Translations under genes and position numbers: made by a program
Assembly: GCA_016125215.1 (NCBI GenBank)
Contig: WGMF01000010.1
Coordinates: 30,977 to 94,976 of the forward strand
Length of the DNA stretch: 64,000 bases
Direction of reading: 5' to 3'
From: Phycisphaera sp.
GTDB taxonomy: Bacteria > Planctomycetota > Phycisphaerae > Phycisphaerales > Phycisphaeraceae
In this document: one piece after another, positions 49,370 to 57,687 of the stretch
Layout of the letters: each line of letters starts with the position of its first letter
Position numbering within the stretch: position 1 is the stretch's first letter
The notes under the pieces: generated by a model
Told to the model about the DNA's origin: nothing
The model's database searches: none
The model's input: the letters and a program-made list of their open reading frames with translations, nothing else

Positions 49370-50557
49370 CGCCATGGCGAGCAGCGCGAGCAGCGCCCCG
49401 ACGCCAAACGCCACCGCCGGCCCGTAGTAAAGCCACAGCCCCGCCGTGAGCAAACTCGCGGGCAACGCGATCACGCCCACGACAAAATGAAACAGCCCGT
49501 ACGCCATGCCGCGCTTTGTCGCGTCTGGCGAGAGGTCCGAGACCAGCGCCCGCTCGGGCCCCTCGACCAGCCCGAAGTAAAGCCCGTACACCGCAAAAAG
49601 CGCCCACACCCACACCTTCCCGCCCACCAGCGCATACCCCGCAAAACCCAGGTAAACCAGCCCATAAACCCCCCAGCCCAGACATACCGCCTTGCCCCGG
49701 CCGATGCGGTCGCTCAGTGTTCCGCCCCACGTCGAGGTCGATGTCTTCACAACGTGCAGCAGCGACCACAGGAGCGGCAAGGCCGCGTTGGCGCTCTGTT
49801 CACTCACCCCGCTTGCCCGCAACTGGTCGAACGCCAACAGCAGTAACAACATGTCACTCGAATTGCCCAGCGAGAAAACCACCATTACGCCCAGGTAACG
49901 CTTCATCACCGCGCTCTGCGCATGCCACGACGCCACGAGCGAGAGCTGCGAAGACTTGCCCGGGTCGCTCTTGATGTTTTCTTTGTCGTGCACGAACAGC
50001 AGGATCACCAGCACCGCCGCCGCACCCGGGATGACGCACCACAAAAACAGGTCGTCGATCCCCACCAAACCAAAATAGAGCAACCCCGATGCGAGCAACC
50101 CACCCAGCAGCGCGCCGGCATGGTCGAGCGAACGCTGCACGCCAAACGCCCGGCCACGCTGCTCGGCAGTGACATGGTGCGAGATCATCGCGTCGCGCGG
50201 CGCGCCACGGATGCCCTTGCCAAAACGGTCTGCCAGGCGCAGGCCCATCGCCCCCGCGCCGCCACCCGACAACAGCAACAACGGCTTTGACACCGTGCTC
50301 AGCCCGTACCCCGCGACCATCCACCACTTGCGCCCGCCGGTGCGGTCCGACCAGTGGCCGGAGATGAGCTTGCTCAATGAAGCCACCGTCTCGGCGGCGC
50401 CCTCGATCAACCCCAGCCACGCCACACCCAGGTGCAGCGTCGCCATGTAAAACGCGGGCAACAGGCCGTAGATCATCTCCGTCGACATGTCGGTGAGAAA
50501 ACTCACCCACGCCGTGGCCCACACCACCCCCGGGAGGGGTTGCTTGTTTTCGCTCAT
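49322..50557 (-). CDS. Major facilitator superfamily transporter
   Basis: A 411-residue, 12-helix transporter. WVSFLTDMSTEMIYGLLPAF in helix 1 and RTGGRKWWMVAGYGLS, DRFGKGIRGAPRDAMIS (the conserved loop 2-3 and 4-5 regions) resemble drug/sugar-type MFS proteins with a nickel-resistance-like RGAPRDA motif. The substrate is unknown. The start at 50557 gives MSENKQP and the first helix at the usual place; the longer frame adds 21 residues. A GACAAT lies seven bases upstream. Convergent with, and overlapping, the GT9 gene; divergent from ispH. Confidence 0.85.
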   Translation of the reverse strand: MSENKQPLPGVVWATAWVSFLTDMSTEMIYGLLPAFYMATLHLGVAWLGLIEGAAETVASLSKLISGHWSDRTGGRKWWMVAGYGLSTVSKPLLLLSGGGAGAMGLRLADRFGKGIRGAPRDAMISHHVTAEQRGRAFGVQRSLDHAGALLGGLLASGLLYFGLVGIDDLFLWCVIPGAAAVLVILLFVHDKENIKSDPGKSSQLSLVASWHAQSAVMKRYLGVMVVFSLGNSSDMLLLLLAFDQLRASGVSEQSANAALPLLWSLLHVVKTSTSTWGGTLSDRIGRGKAVCLGWGVYGLVYLGFAGYALVGGKVWVWALFAVYGLYFGLVEGPERALVSDLSPDATKRGMAYGLFHFVVGVIALPASLLTAGLWLYYGPAVAFGVGALLALLAMALLPAALRGTQHVENA

Positions 50558-50624
50558 CCGAACGATTGTCCCACCCCCGGACCGCAACGCAAGCGACGCG
50601 CTAGCGGTCGGTCTTGCCACGGGC

Positions 50625-50630
50625 TACCAT
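50625..50630 (+). promoter_or_regulatory. -10 box of a predicted leaderless ispH promoter
   Basis: TACCAT is followed by six bases (ACCCCT) and the ispH ATG at 50637. There is no Shine-Dalgarno and no recognisable -35. Confidence 0.45.
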
Positions 50631-50636
50631 ACCCCT

Positions 50637-51593
50637 ATGAAGATCCTCCTTGCCAACCCCCGCGGCTTCTGCGCCGGCGTCAACATGGCCATCCAGTGCG
50701 TCGAAGAGGCCATCAAGATCGTCGGCACGCCCCTCTACGTCTACCACGAGATCGTCCACAACCGCCACGTCGTCGACCACTTCATCAAGCTCGGCGTCGA
50801 ATTCGTGGATGGCATCGAGGACGTGCCCGCAAACTCGACCGTTATCTTCAGCGCCCACGGCGTATCCCCCGCCGTCCGCAACGCCGCCAAGGCGCGTGGC
50901 TGCACCATGATCGACGCCACATGCCCCCTCGTGACCAAGGTCCACATGGAAGCCATCCGCTACGCCCGCCAGGGGTATCACATCCTGTTAGTTGGTCACG
51001 CCGGCCACGACGAAGTGGTCGGGACCGTCGGCGAAGCGCCCGGGGCCATCACCATCGTCGAGTCCCCGGAGGACGTCGAGAAGCTCCCCTACACCGACAA
51101 GGACCGCATGGTCTACCTCACGCAGACCACGCTGAGCATGGACGACGCCAACGTCATCATCAGCGCGATCCTCAAGCGTTACCCGCACGTCAAGGCTCCG
51201 CCCAGCGAAGACATCTGTTACGCCACGACCAACCGGCAACGAGCCGTACGCGAATTGGCGGACACCGCCGACCTCGTGCTCGTCGTGGGGTCGAAGAACT
51301 CGTCCAACTCCGTCCGCCTGACCGAGATCAGCCAGAACTCCGGCACGCGCGCTTACCTCGTCGACGACCGCACCGAGATCGACCACAAATGGTTTGCCGG
51401 CGTCAAGACCGTCCTCGTCACCGCCGGGGCCTCTGCGCCTGAGCACCTTGTCGAAGAGATCGTCGAAGACCTCAAGTCCAACTACGGCGGAACCGTCGAA
51501 GAGACCCACGTCGTGGAGGAAGACGTGCATTTCGAACTGCCGTTGTCCCTGCGTGTCCTGCGCGACGGCAAGCCGGTCAAGGCGCGGGTGTGA
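50637..51593 (+). CDS. ispH: 4-hydroxy-3-methylbut-2-enyl diphosphate reductase
   Basis: IspH (LytB), 318 residues, makes isopentenyl and dimethylallyl diphosphates in the last step of the MEP isoprenoid pathway, using a [4Fe-4S] cluster. The three cluster Cys are in NPRGFCAGV, DATCPLVTKVH and DICYATTNRQ. SAHGVSP and VGSKNSSNS are substrate-binding blocks. Start 50637 gives the canonical MKILLANPRGFCAGV; an upstream reading adds 50 residues of no similarity. Its 3' end overlaps the convergent lipoprotein gene by 17 bases. Confidence 0.95.
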   Translation: MKILLANPRGFCAGVNMAIQCVEEAIKIVGTPLYVYHEIVHNRHVVDHFIKLGVEFVDGIEDVPANSTVIFSAHGVSPAVRNAAKARGCTMIDATCPLVTKVHMEAIRYARQGYHILLVGHAGHDEVVGTVGEAPGAITIVESPEDVEKLPYTDKDRMVYLTQTTLSMDDANVIISAILKRYPHVKAPPSEDICYATTNRQRAVRELADTADLVLVVGSKNSSNSVRLTEISQNSGTRAYLVDDRTEIDHKWFAGVKTVLVTAGASAPEHLVEEIVEDLKSNYGGTVEETHVVEEDVHFELPLSLRVLRDGKPVKARV

Positions 51594-52605
51594 CGATGTC
51601 CATGTCCACGACCTCGTCCACTTCCAACGCTGCGCAGAGCTTTTCAAAATCAAACTGCCGAACGTTGAATTTCAACTCACTGGTCGTCAGGTTTTTCAAT
51701 GCGAGGGCGATCCGCGTCTGACGCAGGGGCAGCTCGACACGGATGTCCGTGGCCAGTGTTAACGGCCTGGTGCCGGGGAATCCCGGGGCTGTTTCGTTAC
51801 CGCCGTCCGCCGGGATTTCCCAATCGGATAACTCACTGACCGCCGTGATCCTGCCGGTCGTGTCTTTGACCTCCACCCGTCGGGCTCGGGCGGTGTCGTG
51901 GTCGAGATAGACCGTGCGGCTGAAGCCGGGCTGTTCGATGACCCAGGCACCGAAGGCCCACTTGAGTGTTTGACCGGTGGCCGGTTCGGGCGTCAGCGCG
52001 AGCTTGACCATGTCCAGCAACGCCGGCACATCGGAGGGATGCAATGGAAAGGGGCTGTCGAAATCGGCGGACGCCATGCGAGAGAGCCTGCCGACGTAGG
52101 CGACCTTGTGGTCCGAGTCGGTCAGGTCGAATAGCCAGTAGCGTTCGCTGTCGCACCCGACCCAGAAGAGCGTCTTGCCGAGCTTGCCGATGGTCAGCGC
52201 GACCTTGTCGGGCAGCATCACGATGAGCTGCCCCTCGCCGGTCTCGAAGCGCGTTCGGGTGGCGTCTTTCTTGCGGTAACGCTTGACCTTTTCTTTCCAC
52301 TTGATTTCGAGCGATGCGCGTGCCCACACCCTGTCAAGCCCATTCACCGCGAGGTTGTGCCGACCGATCAACTCCGTCACCGTCGGCGTTTGTGCGGGTC
52401 GCTCCCGATACTCCGGTCCGGTCACACAACCGGTGATGAGGAGGAAATAAATGACCACACACACGACCCCCGCGAGCAGGTCCGTGCCGGGCCGGTCTGC
52501 ATGATCCGTCACGCCGTCAAACATGTCCGGTTGATGGACCGGGGCGGCACGCCCCGGCTCGCCGACTCGAGATGGATTATGCACTGCAACCGTGTGGCGT
52601 TTCAC
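51577..52605 (-). CDS. Putative lipoprotein with LolA/LolB-like features
   Basis: A 342-residue protein. A hydrophobic segment GVVCVVIYFLLITGC ends in a lipobox (LITGC, Cys near 60), preceded by a long N-terminal region. The mature part has beta-strand alternation: ASLEIKWKEKVKRY, GEGQLIVMLPDKVALTIGK and VGCDSERYWLFDL resemble the half-barrel of lipoprotein-sorting proteins. This is a structural guess. The GTG at 52605 overlaps the preceding stop (GTGA), which supports it; a shorter start at 52524 (ATG) gives a more normal signal. Convergent with ispH. Confidence 0.65.
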   Translation of the reverse strand: MKRHTVAVHNPSRVGEPGRAAPVHQPDMFDGVTDHADRPGTDLLAGVVCVVIYFLLITGCVTGPEYRERPAQTPTVTELIGRHNLAVNGLDRVWARASLEIKWKEKVKRYRKKDATRTRFETGEGQLIVMLPDKVALTIGKLGKTLFWVGCDSERYWLFDLTDSDHKVAYVGRLSRMASADFDSPFPLHPSDVPALLDMVKLALTPEPATGQTLKWAFGAWVIEQPGFSRTVYLDHDTARARRVEVKDTTGRITAVSELSDWEIPADGGNETAPGFPGTRPLTLATDIRVELPLRQTRIALALKNLTTSELKFNVRQFDFEKLCAALEVDEVVDMDIVTPAP

Positions 52606-53207
52606 AGCTCGGCCTCAAGAATCTGCCCGAGTTGCTCGGTCACTTGCGTGATGCGCGACTCGTCGAGCTTCGGGTCGAGGATTTCAATCGTCTCTTCCTC
52701 GTTCCACTTGCCCAGCGGTCCTTTGGCCGGGTCGAGCTTGGGCGTCGTCACCCACCACTGGTGTTCCAACTCGCCGACGTTGCGTGTCTCTGTCCGGTCG
52801 TAGCGCAGCATCTTCTTACGCAACAGGATCAACGCGAGCACAAAACGAAACGCCAGGCGGTCAGCGTTGTCCGTGTCCGCCAGTCGCCGCAGAAGGTTCA
52901 AGAGCACCGCGTCATCCACAAACATCCTGCGCTTCTGGTTCGGCTCCGGCACGGTGGACTTCCAATAGGAAAACACCCGTTCGGGCCGCTTCCCAGCGTC
53001 CCACGCTTTCATCGAGACATCCACACGCTTAAGCCCCAACGCCGCCGCCGCGTTCTGACCCTGTTTGCCTTCCTCTTTGACTTCACCGGGTTCAACCTCG
53101 ACCAGCGTGGCCATGAATGGACTACCCGGCTCAAGCGGTTCACCCGAAAGCGCACAGACCCCCGTGGGTTTCTCAACATCGTAGGCAGGGGCGTTGAATT
53201 GGGACAT
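52602..53207 (-). CDS. Uncharacterised conserved-looking soluble protein
   Basis: About 201 residues, function unknown. It opens with KPTGVCALSGEPLEPG, which reads like a small Cys-containing knuckle at a protein N-terminus, then VYSYWKSTVPE-like residues (ERVFSYWKSTVPEPNQKRR) and an all-helical stretch (VLLNLLRRLADTDNADRLAF). Similar short proteins occur in planctomycetes (from memory). Start 53207 was chosen because the 38 extra upstream codons merely translate the repeat at 53219-53258. Its stop overlaps the lipoprotein start, so the pair is coupled. Confidence 0.65.
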   Translation of the reverse strand: MSQFNAPAYDVEKPTGVCALSGEPLEPGSPFMATLVEVEPGEVKEEGKQGQNAAAALGLKRVDVSMKAWDAGKRPERVFSYWKSTVPEPNQKRRMFVDDAVLLNLLRRLADTDNADRLAFRFVLALILLRKKMLRYDRTETRNVGELEHQWWVTTPKLDPAKGPLGKWNEEETIEILDPKLDESRITQVTEQLGQILEAEL

Positions 53208-53218
53208 GGTGTATTTCT

Positions 53219-53258
53219 TAGCGTCTCTCTTGGCGTCCTCTGCGTCTTGGCGTTTAAA
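53219..53258. repeat. Single arm of the TTGGCGTCY repeat family
   Basis: Units TCTTGGCGTC, CTCTGCGTC and TTGGCGTTTAAA stand in direct order, nearly identical to the right arm of the element at 33401-33594. No inverse partner is nearby. It fills the 55-base gap between folD and the downstream gene. Confidence 0.7.
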
Positions 53259-53262
53259 CTTC

Positions 53263-54123
53263 TTACTCGACCCCGAGCATCCGTGCCGCCGCCGTCGCGG
53301 TCTGGTCGATGAGCGTCGCAATCGTCATCGGCCCGACACCCCCCGGCACGGGTGTAATCATCGAAGACTTCTCCAGCGCCGCATCGAAGTCCACGTCGCC
53401 GACGTTCCCGGCGTTGTACCCCGCGTCGATAACGATCGCGCCTTGCTTGATCCAATCCCCTTGCACGAACTTCGGCTTGCCCACCGCCGCGACGACGATA
53501 TCCCCCAGACGCACGACTCCCGGAAGGTCGACGGTGCGCGAGTGACAGATCGTGACCGTGGCGTGCCGGGAAAGCAGCATCATGGCCATGGGCTTGCCGA
53601 GGATGGCGCTGCGGCCGATCACCACGGCGTGCTTGCCCTTGAGGTCCACGTCGTAAGCATCGAGCAGCCGCATAATCCCCGCCGGCGTGCAGGAGCCAAA
53701 GCCCATCTCGGGGCGGTCGAATGTGATCGCGCCAAAACTCTGCATGGTGACGCCGTCCACGTCTTTGCCCGGGGCGATGGCCTCGAAGGCTAACCGTTCG
53801 TCGATGTGTTTAGGCGCGGGGTGCTGGAGCAGGATGCCGTGGACGGAGGCGTCGTGACTCAGGCGCGTGATCTGGGCCACGAGTTGTTCGGTCGTCGTCG
53901 CTTCGGGCAGTTCGATCTTGAGCGACTTCATGCCCACCGCTTCGCAGCGCTTGCGCTTCATCGCGGTGTAGGTCACGCTGGCCGGGTCAGCCCCGACGAG
54001 CACGGTGGCCAGGCACGGCGTGACGCCCGATTGGGCGATGATGTGCCGAACCCGCCCGGCACAGACGTCGAGGGTTTCCTGGGCCACGCGTTTGCCGTCC
54101 ATGAGCGTCGCGGTGGTGGTCAT
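53263..54123 (-). CDS. folD: Methylenetetrahydrofolate dehydrogenase/cyclohydrolase
   Basis: A 286-residue bifunctional FolD: NADP-dependent oxidation of 5,10-methylene-THF and hydrolysis of the methenyl product, feeding purine and formyl-Met synthesis. VGADPASVTYTAMKRKRCEAVG has the Tyr-x3-Lys active pair, GILLQHPAPKHID the cyclohydrolase loop (Gln-His here), VIGRSAILGKPMAMML the nucleotide-binding block, and TPVPGGVGPMTIATLI the C-terminal signature. A TATAAT lies exactly six bases before the ATG with no Shine-Dalgarno. Divergent from cinA. Confidence 0.95.
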   Translation of the reverse strand: MTTTATLMDGKRVAQETLDVCAGRVRHIIAQSGVTPCLATVLVGADPASVTYTAMKRKRCEAVGMKSLKIELPEATTTEQLVAQITRLSHDASVHGILLQHPAPKHIDERLAFEAIAPGKDVDGVTMQSFGAITFDRPEMGFGSCTPAGIMRLLDAYDVDLKGKHAVVIGRSAILGKPMAMMLLSRHATVTICHSRTVDLPGVVRLGDIVVAAVGKPKFVQGDWIKQGAIVIDAGYNAGNVGDVDFDAALEKSSMITPVPGGVGPMTIATLIDQTATAAARMLGVE

Positions 54124-54129
54124 GGCTTG

Positions 54130-54135
54130 ATTATA
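54130..54135 (-). promoter_or_regulatory. -10 box of a predicted leaderless folD promoter
   Basis: A perfect TATAAT on the minus strand, then six bases (CAAGCC) and the folD ATG at 54123. No -35 or ribosome site is seen. Confidence 0.6.
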
Positions 54136-54165
54136 CGGTTTAAGGAGGCGTGCGTAGACAGTCGC

Positions 54166-54171
54166 TAGAAT
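54166..54171 (+). promoter_or_regulatory. -10-like box just upstream of cinA
   Basis: TAGAAT, eight bases, then the cinA ATG at 54180. An AAGGAGG at 54142-54148 is too far from this ATG and too close to the in-frame GTG at 54150 to be a normal ribosome site for either. Confidence 0.4.
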
Positions 54172-54179
54172 CTCGCACC

Positions 54180-55448
54180 ATGCAAGGTGCCATTATCTCC
54201 ATCGGTGACGAACTGACGCTCGGGCAGACGGTTGATACCAACAGCGCTTACCTGAGCCAGCAGCTTGTGAAGCGGGGGATTTTCCCGCGTTACCACGTGA
54301 CGGTGCCGGATGACCGGGGGCAGATTGCGCGGGCCATCACACACGCGGCGCAGACGGTGCCGGTAGTGCTCGTGACGGGCGGGCTTGGGCCGACGGAAGA
54401 CGACCTGACGCGCGAGGCGCTGGCGGATGCGATGGGTGTGGATTTGATACTCGACGAGGCAAGCCTGCAACACATCAGCTCGTTTTTTGCCAGACGCAAC
54501 CGCCCGATGCCCGAGCGGAACAGGACGCAGGCGATGCACCCGCGCGGCGCGGAGGCCATCCCGAACTCCAACGGCACCGCCCCCGGAATTAAAGCCAAGT
54601 TGCATGATACGACCATCTATGTCACGCCGGGTGTGCCGCGCGAGTTGTATGTGATGTTTGAAAAAACCATCGGGCCGGAGCTGGACAAGCTGGCCGGCGA
54701 ACGCGCGATCCTGACCACCACGCTGCACACGTTCGGGCAGGGCGAGAGCGATTTGGCGGCAAGGCTCGGACACCTGATGCAGCGCAACCGCAACCCGACG
54801 GTGGGGACGACGGTGTCCAACGGCTACGTCTCGGTGCGTATCCGCAGCGACTTCCCCCGGAAGTTGGCAGAGAATGAATTGAATCAAGCAGTGCATGCGG
54901 TCAAGTCGGCCCTGGGCGCGATCTGCTTCGGGCGTGACGACCAAACCCTCCCTGGGGCGGTGGTCGGGTTGCTTGTCGAGAAAAAGCTCACGATGGCTAC
55001 GGCGGAGAGTTGTACGGGCGGGCTGCTGGGGGCGATGGTGACGGACGTGCCGGGGTCGAGCGTGGTCTACGTCGGCGGGTGGGTGACGTACTCTAATCAA
55101 ATGAAAGCCTCGCAACTCGGGGTGCCCCCGGAAGTGATCGAGGCGCACGGCGCGGTAAGCGTTGAGACGGCTCGCGCGATGGCGGTGTCGGCCAGGGAGC
55201 GCAGCGGCGCGGACGCGGCCGTCTCGATCACCGGCATCGCGGGCCCCGACGGTGGCACAGCCGAAAAACCGGTGGGGACGGTGTACGTCGGCCTTGCGCT
55301 GCGGGATCGAGCACGGGTGTTTCTGCTGCGCCTGGGGGGCGACCGTGAAACGATACGCGACCGGGCCGCGAAGAGCGCGCTGCAGTTGCTGCGGCTGTTG
55401 TTGATGGGAGAAAAGACGACGGGGGTGACGTGGGCGGAGGAGCAGTAG
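54180..55448 (+). CDS. cinA: CinA-like protein (nicotinamide-nucleotide/ADP-ribose pyrophosphatase and amidase)
   Basis: A 422-residue two-domain protein. The N-terminal MoeA-like domain (about 1-170) shows IISIGDELTLGQTVDTNSAYL, VLVTGGLGPTEDDLTREALA and NGTAPGI. The C-terminal domain (about 255-410) shows LTMATAESCTGGLLGAMVTDVPGS and SITGIAGPDGGTAEKPVGTVY, the NMN deamidase signature with catalytic Ser. Both activities recycle pyridine nucleotides (known in homologues). The start at 54180 gives the family beginning; a GTG at 54150 would add ten residues. Confidence 0.93.
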   Translation: MQGAIISIGDELTLGQTVDTNSAYLSQQLVKRGIFPRYHVTVPDDRGQIARAITHAAQTVPVVLVTGGLGPTEDDLTREALADAMGVDLILDEASLQHISSFFARRNRPMPERNRTQAMHPRGAEAIPNSNGTAPGIKAKLHDTTIYVTPGVPRELYVMFEKTIGPELDKLAGERAILTTTLHTFGQGESDLAARLGHLMQRNRNPTVGTTVSNGYVSVRIRSDFPRKLAENELNQAVHAVKSALGAICFGRDDQTLPGAVVGLLVEKKLTMATAESCTGGLLGAMVTDVPGSSVVYVGGWVTYSNQMKASQLGVPPEVIEAHGAVSVETARAMAVSARERSGADAAVSITGIAGPDGGTAEKPVGTVYVGLALRDRARVFLLRLGGDRETIRDRAAKSALQLLRLLLMGEKTTGVTWAEEQ

Positions 55449-55515
55449 GGGGAATGGATGATGTCAGAGTGTCAAAGCCATTGATGATTGATGAATGATG
55501 ATCTCAGAGTTGAAA
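55447..55515. repeat. Second copy of the GGGGGAATGGAYGATGTCAGAG repeat
   Basis: Starting at the cinA stop, the segment AATGGATGATGTCAGAG, then CATTGATG and GATGATCTCAGAG match 10266-10318 with the same order and small indels. Each copy contains two near-direct units (GATGATGTCAGAG, GATGATCTCAGAG). The rest of the 142-base gap carries only a TATCCT box (55576-55581), nine bases before the next ATG. Confidence 0.65.
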
Positions 55516-55590
55516 GACGGTCGCCCCCTGGATGTTGACCGGGCTAAATAAGATTCCCGTCATCCGTCACTCTGCTATCCTGTTTTCCGC

Positions 55591-56322
55591 ATGGACGCGA
55601 CGCCCTTCCAACCGATTGATATCCACAGCCACCTGCTCTATGGCATCGACGACGGGTGCGGGGATATCCACGAATCGATCGAGTGCGTAACGCGTCTCAA
55701 GTCATTGGGCTACGTGGGCACCGTCTGCACGCCGCACATCTGGCCTGAGCTTTACCCGCTCAACACAATCGAGCACGTGCGGGGCTGGACAGCCCAGTTG
55801 CAAAAAGAACTCAGCGACGCGGGCATCGATTACAAGGTCTGGCCCGGTGGCGAGGTGCGCCTGCACGCCAAGCTCATCGACCAGTGCAAGGCGATGGGCG
55901 TGCCGACGCTGGCCGACTCGCGGTGCGTGCTGGTCGATGTCTGGTTCGACAAGTGGCCCAAGTGGGTCTTGCCGATCTTCGAGTTTTTGCTCAAGGAAAA
56001 CTATCAACCGATCCTCGCGCACCCCGAGCGGATGAACATCCCCAAGGAACTGCCCAAGCGCATGGAGGACCTGACGAAGATGGGCGTGCTGCTCCAGGGC
56101 AACTTCCGCAGCTTCACCGGGGAAGAGGGCTACCACGCGGATCGTTATGTGAGGCAGTTCATGGACGAGGGACGTTACAGCTTCCTCGCGCTGGACATGC
56201 ACCGCCCTGAGACGCTCGACGCCAGGCTCGACGGGATTCAACTCATGGCCGCGGCGTATGGTGATGGGCGTTTCAAAGAGTTGGCGTGCGACGCTCCGCG
56301 GAAGTGGGTATTCGCTGACTAG
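55591..56322 (+). CDS. CpsB/YwqE-type PHP-fold phosphatase
   Basis: A 243-residue PHP-domain protein. DIHSHLLYGIDDG, CTPHIWPELY, GGEVRLHA, ILAHPERMN and ALDMHRPE carry the His/Asp/Glu ligands of a trinuclear metal site. This family includes tyrosine-protein phosphatases that reset bacterial tyrosine kinases controlling capsule and exopolysaccharide export (CpsB, YwqE). No kinase or polysaccharide genes are adjacent, so the partner is elsewhere. The length is typical. Monocistronic by position. Confidence 0.88.
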   Translation: MDATPFQPIDIHSHLLYGIDDGCGDIHESIECVTRLKSLGYVGTVCTPHIWPELYPLNTIEHVRGWTAQLQKELSDAGIDYKVWPGGEVRLHAKLIDQCKAMGVPTLADSRCVLVDVWFDKWPKWVLPIFEFLLKENYQPILAHPERMNIPKELPKRMEDLTKMGVLLQGNFRSFTGEEGYHADRYVRQFMDEGRYSFLALDMHRPETLDARLDGIQLMAAAYGDGRFKELACDAPRKWVFAD

Positions 56323-56361
56323 ATTTGATATTGGGCGACCCCGCATAGACATGCGAGGCGG

Positions 56362-57420
56362 TCATTGTTTGTTTTCGATGTGCGCGGTCTGGGGGTATTT
56401 TGCTTTGACGGACTCGGGTGTGAGGGCCTTCTTTGCCTGGTCGTCGTTTTTGAGTTGCGCCTGCCAGAAGGCGGTGGTGAGGTCGATCACGCATTGGAGT
56501 TGGTCGTTGTTGCGGGGGCCTGCGCCGGGCCAGGGGGCTGGGCCGGTGATGCCTCCGAAGTTGTGGTGGGCGTCGTTGACCCAGAGCAGGGAGATCGGGC
56601 CTTGGGGGGCAAGATCGAAGGCTTCACGTCGCCAGGTGCCGGTTTTGTTTTCCTGTCCCTTGATGGGTGAGCCGTCGTGGTCGCCGGTGACAAAGAGCAG
56701 GGGTTTGCTGCCGAAGTGGGAGAAAGATTCTTTGTTGAGTGACCGCGTGGTGCCGTTGGGGCTGATGGCCATGAAAGCGGTGGGGCGGTCGTCGGGGTAG
56801 CTGATGGATTGGCGCAAGACGTTGAGCGTCATGCCTGCGATGAGCATGGTGGTGTGGGCGCCGAAGGAGTGTCCGCCTACGCCGATGCGTGAGAGGTCGG
56901 CCCGGTCTTTGAGGCCATCGATTTGAGACACGACCCGGTCGAGGTTGTCGAGGACACACTTGACGTCTTTGGGTCGGTCGTCCCACTCACCGAGGACCTG
57001 CGGGCTGTTGACCATGTTGACGAGTGAGCCGTGCTTGCGGCGCTCTTCGGGGGTCATGAGGCTGACGGAGTCGCCGAAGGTCGGTTGGATGACGATGAAG
57101 CCCGCTTGGGCCCAGGGCTTGATGAGGGGCTGGTAGCCGTCTTTGGACCCCAGCGCACCGTGGCACCAGATGATGACGGGCAGGTGGTCGCCTAGTGTGG
57201 GATAGGTGACGCGTAGGGGGATGTCTTTGTCACGGGCATCGTCGTGGAGAGTGAGTGTGGGGAGGGCGTTGATGTCGAGGGGGGTTTTTTCGCTGGGCAT
57301 CGTGCGGTCGGCCTGGGCTGGGGCGGTGTGGGTGGCGGTGAGGTTGATGAAAAGAGCCAGCAGGATAAGCCCGATGCGGTTGGCGGGTATGGGCGGAGTT
57401 GGGATGGGGTGTGTGAGCAT
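56362..57420 (-). CDS. Exported alpha/beta hydrolase (dienelactone hydrolase/PAF-acetylhydrolase-like)
   Basis: A 352-residue protein with a signal peptide (IGLILLALFINLTATHTAPAQA). The hydrolase core has VIIWCHGALGSKDG (oxyanion strand), RIGVGGHSFGAHTTML (nucleophile Ser in GHSFG), LLFVTGDHDGSP (Asp) and WVNDAHHNFGG (His). It should act on an ester in the periplasm; the substrate is unknown. The ATG at 57420 has GGAG eight bases upstream; the longer frame adds 38 residues without signal character. Convergent with the PHP-phosphatase gene. Confidence 0.85.
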   Translation of the reverse strand: MLTHPIPTPPIPANRIGLILLALFINLTATHTAPAQADRTMPSEKTPLDINALPTLTLHDDARDKDIPLRVTYPTLGDHLPVIIWCHGALGSKDGYQPLIKPWAQAGFIVIQPTFGDSVSLMTPEERRKHGSLVNMVNSPQVLGEWDDRPKDVKCVLDNLDRVVSQIDGLKDRADLSRIGVGGHSFGAHTTMLIAGMTLNVLRQSISYPDDRPTAFMAISPNGTTRSLNKESFSHFGSKPLLFVTGDHDGSPIKGQENKTGTWRREAFDLAPQGPISLLWVNDAHHNFGGITGPAPWPGAGPRNNDQLQCVIDLTTAFWQAQLKNDDQAKKALTPESVKAKYPQTAHIENKQ

Positions 57421-57631
57421 GTTTGAATCTCCGATGACTTTACCGCCGATGTGTGAAAAAGGTTGCGTGGTGGTGGTTTTGCGCTTGACCAAAGCCCGTC
57501 GGTGGGATTTAATGATTTGCGGATGTGTTCCCACTGTTGTTCAGGCATCCAGACCGATCGGACGAACACCAAAGGCCTTGGTGCGTCCAAGGTAACAGCA
57601 CGAAACATCCCCCCGAATGACGATCAAGCGT

Positions 57632-57663
57632 GAAGCCCCCGCGGGCTTGTTTTCCGCTACCAT
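57632..57663 (+). promoter_or_regulatory. Hairpin plus -10 box upstream of the pilM-like gene
   Basis: AAGCCC/GGGCTT (57633-57648) with a GTTTT tail looks like a small terminator, though no + strand gene ends nearby. TACCAT follows at 57658-57663. The leader to the ATG at 57688 carries AAGGAG. It probably insulates and starts the pilM operon. The rest of the 267-base gap 57421-57687 holds nothing recognisable. Confidence 0.4.
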
Positions 57664-57687
57664 AGCCGACACAGCAAGGAGCCAACC

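Noticed and set aside
54150..54180. GTG start for cinA after AAGGAGG
   Set aside because: Spacing of one base is too short, and the added ten residues lie outside the family's N-terminus.
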